A stretch of 10,716 nt of DNA from Cytophagales bacterium (GTDB lineage: Bacteria; Bacteroidota; Bacteroidia; Cytophagales; Cyclobacteriaceae). Under the pieces are notes generated by a model, which was given only the letters and a program-made list of their open reading frames with translations, was not told the origin of the DNA and searched no databases. The stretch spans positions 1 through 10,716 of the forward strand of contig JAJCYK010000495.1 in NCBI GenBank assembly GCA_029262935.1, in the 5' to 3' direction. The position numbers and the translations under genes were made by a program. Of this stretch, positions 7,006 to 10,716 are shown in pieces (positions within the stretch are counted from its first letter, which is position 1; each line of letters begins with the position of its first letter).

Positions 7006-7301
7006 ACCATCTGCACTTTATTTGATTAAAATCATGCCACAAGCACATGTACCACTCGTCTAAACCCACCCCCTTACATTACAAAAAGGGACCCTTCCCA
7101 AAGGCTCCGGCTCAAGAATCTTGTGTTGGAACCTTCGTTGCTAAAAGGCCAGTGAGGCCGTGTGTCAATACGGATTTAATATTTAAATAACTCGTGTCTT
7201 TCTTAACCATTAAACTTTTGCATAAAACATTCGTAAATTATGTTGAAAAATAAAACTAATTATTTTGCTTTTTGTTAAACTAGTAGCTACTTACCAGTTC
7301 A
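6987..7301. other. Intergenic region between the divergent blaI-like operon and the small secreted-protein gene
   Basis: About 315 bases without a gene that I can support. The first 20 bases hold the -33 part of the minus-strand promoter. Between about 7050 and 7170 the sequence is more GC-rich than its AT-rich surroundings and contains two 11-nt palindromes, AAGGGACCCTT (7086-7096) and CAAGAATCTTG (7113-7123), and the repeat GGCCAGTGAGGCC (7148-7160). No tRNA, known riboswitch or clear terminator is seen. The last 100 bases are AT-rich and should contain the plus-strand promoter, but no convincing TAnnTTTG box with a spaced TTTG could be placed. Confidence 0.5.
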
Positions 7302-7625
7302 TTGAGCTTAACTTATACTATTCGAACGATCTCCACATACATCGTTGTAGGTATGATGCTAGTATTCATAGCAAACCTTACTGTGCCATCCTGGGTAGCA
7401 GGAGATACGCTGTCAATAGTTGCTGAATGGCAAAATAGCGCGGACGCAGAAGGTGAATCAGAAGGTAAAAAGGGCGAAAGTGAAAAGGACGACAAAGTGC
7501 AACCAACAAATGACTTCCAGATTTTTGCCAGTAACACCCTTCATTCCGGGCAATCCCAATATTTACCGGAGGACTATAATCATTACCCTGAAATGGTCTC
7601 CCCTCCCCCTCAGTATTTCACTTAA
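7302..7625 (+). CDS. Small secreted or membrane-anchored protein, hypothetical
   Basis: I do not recognise this family. The reading frame gives 107 residues: an N-terminal hydrophobic segment (about 10-34, after Arg8) that could be a signal peptide or anchor, then a strongly charged stretch rich in Glu, Lys, Asp and Gly (about 46-66), then a polar C-terminus rich in Tyr, Pro and Gln ending PPPQYFT. The start is TTG at 7302; an in-frame stop at 7284 excludes a longer form, and the only ATGs (7353, 7356) would cut into the hydrophobic segment and lose the Arg. The TTG is therefore preferred but uncertain. The gene lies 98 nt before the SulP transporter on the same strand, so the two may share a transcript. 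The charge pattern and ordered hydrophobic start argue for a real gene. Function unknown. Confidence 0.55.
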   Translation: MSLTYTIRTISTYIVVGMMLVFIANLTVPSWVAGDTLSIVAEWQNSADAEGESEGKKGESEKDDKVQPTNDFQIFASNTLHSGQSQYLPEDYNHYPEMVSPPPQYFT

Positions 7626-7723
7626 TGAGTGGGACTAGCACACTATCATTTTATTATATTTCAGCTTAATCCAAAAGCTCCTTCTATCAACAGCGAGGCT
7701 TTGGTATCAAAACATAAAATACA

Positions 7724-9601
7724 ATGAAAAACTTTTTCGGTTTTAACTTTACACATTTTAAAGGTGATCTGTTCGGGGGTATTACCGCGGGAATAGTCGC
7801 CTTACCCTTAGCCCTGGCTTTCGGGTTACAATCAGGGCTTGGTGCTGCGGCCGGACTTTATGGCGCCATATTTATCAGTTTTTTTGCAGCCTTGTTCGGG
7901 GGCACAAATACTCAAATTTCAGGCCCTACAGCCCCTATGACAGCTATAAGTATGGTGGTTATAGCGGGTATTCTAGCGGTTAACGAAGGGGACATGAGTA
8001 GAGCCTTACCCGCTATATTAATGGTCTTTATTTTGGCAGGCCTTATGCAAATAGGATTGGGCGCATTGAAAGTTGGTAGCTATATCCGATACATCCCTTA
8101 CCCTGTAGTATCGGGGTTTATGACAGGGATTGGAGTGATCATAATTATCACTCAGATACTACCCATAATAGGCTATTATCCAAAAGAAGATCTTGATTAT
8201 GTAAACCGTTTCAAACCTCAAGCAGAAGAGCTGCTTATGGAAAGGATCTTACGTGAGGAAGCAGCTGAAGAGATTTTGGTTTTAGAAGATTTTAAGGAAA
8301 CTGTACGACGAGCAGGCAATATTACCACCCATGAGATTAAACAAGAGGCGGAGGTACTAGCTGCCAATGAATCGTCCGGGGTCATTGGAGCAATAAGCGT
8401 ATTTCCTAAAGCTTTTAAGAACATCAATAATATTGATCTGATTCTAGGTCTGGCCACTATTATAATCATTTATGGCTTTAAAAGGATTACCACGGTAGTG
8501 CCCAGCAACCTGGTCGCTTTGCTGGTGGTTTCGGGAGTTGCATTTGCCTTCATCCCAGAATATCGAGCTATTGGTGATATACCCAGTGGGTTTCCCGGAT
8601 TTAAACTGCAAATCATTAAAAGCCTGCAATGGGGGCAAATTTCTCCCTATATTTTTACGGCGGCAACTTTGGCGGCCCTGGGTGCCATTGATTCTTTGCT
8701 AACTTCCGTAGTGGCTGATAACATGACCAAAACAAAGCATGACCCCAACAAAGAGTTGGTAGGTCAAGGTATTGGAAATGCCATTGCCGGTTTCTTTGGA
8801 GGTATACCAGGTGCCGGAGCTACCATCCGTACCGTAGTTAACATTGAGGCTGGTGGAAAAACCAAACTTTCAGGCATGATCGCTGGGCTTTTAATGTTAG
8901 TTATCCTCCTGTCCTTAGGGCCCTTAGCTTCAAAAATACCAGCGGCAGTATTGGCTGGGATCTTAGTTACAGTGGGTATTGGAGTCATGGATTACAAAGG
9001 AATAAAACACCTGCGCATTCTAGCCCTTGACGAAGTACTGGTGATGATCATGGTATTGGGGCTTACAGTATTTGTAGGTTTAATTCAGGCAGTAGCAGCA
9101 GGTCTAATTTTGTCTTCTATTCTGTTTATGAAAAAGATCTCTGATGTAGTGGAACATCGGGCAAAGACCGCCCCCTTGAGAGATTTTTCACGAGAAATGC
9201 CCTGGACGGATGAAGGAAACATTATCGATCGTGTGGGTGATAAAGTCTTTATTAAGCATTTAGATGGGCCTTTGTTTTTTGGGTTTGCATCGCGATTCAA
9301 AGACATGTTGCGCGCATTGCCCGAAGTAGAAGTAGTGATTATTCGTATGGATAAAGTACCCTACATTGATCAGTCAGGATTATACGCCATGGAAGATGCC
9401 ATTATGGATCTTCAGTCCCAGGGAATAAAAGTGGTATTTACAGATGTACATGGCCAGCCATTGGATAACCTGGAGCGCTTTAACCTGATCCCCGGACTGG
9501 TGGAGCGAGAATTTTGTTTTGAAGATTTCACTGCCTGTTCAAATTGGTTGGAACACTATCTTAAAGACAAACACCCACATGTCACCACACTAGAGAATTA
9601 A
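7724..9601 (+). CDS. SulP family anion transporter with STAS domain (BicA-like)
   Basis: A complete 625-residue inner-membrane transporter: a transmembrane domain (about 14-470) and a cytoplasmic STAS domain (about 500-615). The N-terminal part reads GDLFGGITAGIVALPLALAFG and FFAALFGGTNTQISGPTAPMT, and the core reads IDSLLTSVVADNMT and GAGATIRTVVNIEAGG. From memory these are closer to the cyanobacterial sodium/bicarbonate symporter BicA than to classical sulfate permeases. The BicA sodium-site residues (Asp258, Thr262, Gly300, Thr302) align at constant spacing with Asp323, Thr327, Gly365 and Thr367. Bicarbonate uptake with sodium is thus the best guess; sulfate cannot be excluded. Residues about 155-217 form an extra, Glu-rich hydrophilic loop not present in BicA. 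The STAS domain keeps YIDQSG with Ser551, at the site phosphorylated in anti-sigma antagonists. No carbonic anhydrase gene is adjacent in the window. Confidence 0.92.
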   Translation: MKNFFGFNFTHFKGDLFGGITAGIVALPLALAFGLQSGLGAAAGLYGAIFISFFAALFGGTNTQISGPTAPMTAISMVVIAGILAVNEGDMSRALPAILMVFILAGLMQIGLGALKVGSYIRYIPYPVVSGFMTGIGVIIIITQILPIIGYYPKEDLDYVNRFKPQAEELLMERILREEAAEEILVLEDFKETVRRAGNITTHEIKQEAEVLAANESSGVIGAISVFPKAFKNINNIDLILGLATIIIIYGFKRITTVVPSNLVALLVVSGVAFAFIPEYRAIGDIPSGFPGFKLQIIKSLQWGQISPYIFTAATLAALGAIDSLLTSVVADNMTKTKHDPNKELVGQGIGNAIAGFFGGIPGAGATIRTVVNIEAGGKTKLSGMIAGLLMLVILLSLGPLASKIPAAVLAGILVTVGIGVMDYKGIKHLRILALDEVLVMIMVLGLTVFVGLIQAVAAGLILSSILFMKKISDVVEHRAKTAPLRDFSREMPWTDEGNIIDRVGDKVFIKHLDGPLFFGFASRFKDMLRALPEVEVVIIRMDKVPYIDQSGLYAMEDAIMDLQSQGIKVVFTDVHGQPLDNLERFNLIPGLVEREFCFEDFTACSNWLEHYLKDKHPHVTTLEN

Positions 9602-9664
9602 TGAGGTTTGTATTTGGGTTTAAGAAGGCTTTTCGTTTCTTGATAAGAAATTAATTGGTCACTT

Positions 9665-10141
9665 ATGCGTCTTTTGATATTTCTAATCATAATACCTGCC
9701 CAGGTAGTATTAGGACAGGCAAATAACCTTCAGGAAGAAGCTGCGGTATTGAAAACGGTGGAATTGTTTTTCAACAGCATGGCGGCTCATGATACTGCAA
9801 CTGCTAGACAGGTACTTACTTCCGACGGGCAGTATTACGCCTTGAGAAATGACTCCGATAGTATTTTCCAAAGGATGAGTAGCAATAAGGCTTATCTGGA
9901 AAACCTCTCCCAACAAACGGATGTGGTTAAAGAGCGTATGTGGGACCCCACTGTACTTATTCATCAGCAGATCGCCATGGTATGGGCACCCTATGACATC
10001 CATGTCAATGGCAAATTTCTCCATTGTGGCGTGGATTGTTTCTCTTTGGTTAAATCCAGTGAAGGTTGGAAAATTGCAAGTGTAATCTTTACCATGGAAC
10101 CACAAGGCTGTGCACCTAGCCCTTTAGGACCTCCTAAATAG
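9665..10141 (+). CDS. Secreted NTF2-like (SnoaL/DUF4440-type) protein
   Basis: A complete 158-residue protein with a signal peptide (MRLLIFLIIIPAQVVLG, cleavage probably near residues 17-19) and one NTF2-like alpha+beta domain. The pattern is typical: VLKTVELFFNSMAAHDTATARQVLTSDG (about 28-55), a middle helix, then the strands IAMVWAPYDIHVNGKFLHCGVDCFSLVKSSEGWKIASVIFTM (about 103-144). Cys121 and Cys125, with Cys149 near the tail, could form a disulfide after export. Such domains bind small molecules or act as enzymes, but nothing here fixes a ligand. It follows the SulP gene after 63 nt and precedes the reductase gene by 63 nt on the same strand, so co-transcription is possible. Confidence 0.8.
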   Translation: MRLLIFLIIIPAQVVLGQANNLQEEAAVLKTVELFFNSMAAHDTATARQVLTSDGQYYALRNDSDSIFQRMSSNKAYLENLSQQTDVVKERMWDPTVLIHQQIAMVWAPYDIHVNGKFLHCGVDCFSLVKSSEGWKIASVIFTMEPQGCAPSPLGPPK

Positions 10142-10204
10142 TGCGTGCTTATGCGCCATGTTCCATAAAATTTGAATATATAGTTACCATCGAATTATGC
10201 AACC

Positions 10205-10716
10205 ATGAGACTAAAAGGTAGAACCGCTATCATTACCGGAGGGGCCAAAGGAATTGGTGAATCTACTGCGCAATTATTTGCAGAAGAAGGAGCTCATGTG
10301 GTGATCTGGGACATTTTAAATCTTGGGGCTGAAGTTAGTACCCGCATCAATATCAGTGGCGGCTCTTGTGAATTTCAACAAGTGGCGGTCAACCACCCGC
10401 ACGAAGTATTGGAAGCAGTCAATACAATTATCTCCAAGCATGGAAAAATTGACATTCTAATAAATAATGCGGGCATTACCCGCGATCGTAGCATAGTTAA
10501 AATGGATCAGTCGGAATGGGCCAGCGTACTGGATGTAAACTTGACCGGTGTGTTTAACTGTGTCAACCAGGTGGTACCTCACATGAAAGAACAAGGTTAT
10601 GGGCGCATTGTATCTGCCGCGTCTGTGGTAGGGCTGAAAGGAGGGTTCGGTCAATCCAATTATGCAGCCACCAAGGCGGGAGTCATCGGAATGACCAAAA
10701 CTTGGGCGCTTGAACT
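10205..10716 (+). CDS. FabG-like SDR family oxidoreductase (partial, 3' end outside window)
   Basis: The first 170 codons of a classical short-chain dehydrogenase/reductase, cut by the window end. The cofactor motif TGGAKGIG is at residues 11-18, NNAG at 87-90, the structural Asn112 in VNLTG, and the catalytic Ser140 (SAAS), Tyr153 and Lys157 (YAATK). The overall sequence (INNAGITRD, GRIVSAASVVG, NYAATKAGVIGMTKTWALEL) is of the FabG/PhaB type, that is 3-oxoacyl-ACP or acetoacetyl-CoA reductase. Asp36 at the end of the second strand (VVIWD) normally favours NAD(H) over NADP(H), which would suit an oxidative or accessory role rather than the main fatty-acid FabG; this is inference. No fatty-acid synthesis genes are seen upstream. 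No Shine-Dalgarno site precedes the ATG. Confidence 0.88.
   Translation, partial: MRLKGRTAIITGGAKGIGESTAQLFAEEGAHVVIWDILNLGAEVSTRINISGGSCEFQQVAVNHPHEVLEAVNTIISKHGKIDILINNAGITRDRSIVKMDQSEWASVLDVNLTGVFNCVNQVVPHMKEQGYGRIVSAASVVGLKGGFGQSNYAATKAGVIGMTKTWALE

Noticed and set aside
6987..7301. tRNA, riboswitch or CRISPR repeats in the long intergenic region
   Set aside because: No cloverleaf, conserved riboswitch core or regularly spaced repeats could be found by reading both strands.
9636..9650. Hairpin TTTCTT-GAT-AAGAAA after the SulP gene
   Set aside because: A stem of six weak pairs with no GC core and no following T-run; unlikely to terminate transcription.
9710..10105. A 131-residue open frame on the minus strand
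   Set aside because: It lies wholly opposite the NTF2-like gene, whose signal peptide and domain pattern are convincing; the minus-strand translation has no recognisable features.

Overview
The window looks like chromosomal DNA of a Bacteroidota bacterium, probably of the Cytophagales/Flammeovirga side of the phylum (phylum fairly confident, lower ranks weak). The reasons are the AT-rich composition, the near absence of Shine-Dalgarno sites before starts, a TAnnTTTG-type promoter element in front of the BlaI-like gene, and the gene families: orphan FtsX/MacB-type permease, M56 peptidase fused to an amidase domain, and a GMC oxidoreductase paired with a gluconate-dehydrogenase subunit 3. No rRNA, tRNA, CRISPR array, insertion sequence or phage gene is visible.

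Layout: (1) 1-970, minus strand: an exported two-gene dehydrogenase module, a Tat-type small subunit followed by a GMC flavoprotein whose 3' part leaves the window. (2) 1084-4083, plus strand: a GNAT acetyltransferase and a large FtsX-family permease. (3) 4104-4978, minus strand: a CPBP-type membrane protease split in two frames at a run of nine A; one extra A would restore a protein of about 290 residues. (4) 5110-6950, minus strand: a BlaI-like repressor and an overlapping BlaR1-like M56 membrane peptidase that carries a C-terminal Amidase_3 domain in place of a penicillin-binding sensor. A perfect 16-nt palindrome of the BlaI operator type sits over the predicted promoter. (5) 6951-7301: intergenic. 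(6) 7302-10716, plus strand: a small secreted or membrane-anchored protein, a SulP transporter close to the bicarbonate transporter BicA, a secreted NTF2-like protein, and the 5' part of a FabG-like short-chain reductase.

The most interesting element is region 4 together with region 3. It is a BlaI/BlaR1-style signalling pair without a nearby beta-lactamase. Its sensor domain resembles a zinc-dependent peptidoglycan amidase that keeps the three zinc ligands but has Asn where the catalytic Glu is expected. This suggests, by inference, a sensor of peptidoglycan or muropeptides rather than of beta-lactams. A half-copy of the operator lies in front of the neighbouring frameshifted CPBP protease, which may therefore belong to the same regulon. 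The SulP gene has all four sodium-site residues of BicA that I remember, plus an extra acidic loop of about 60 residues. The remaining genes look ordinary.
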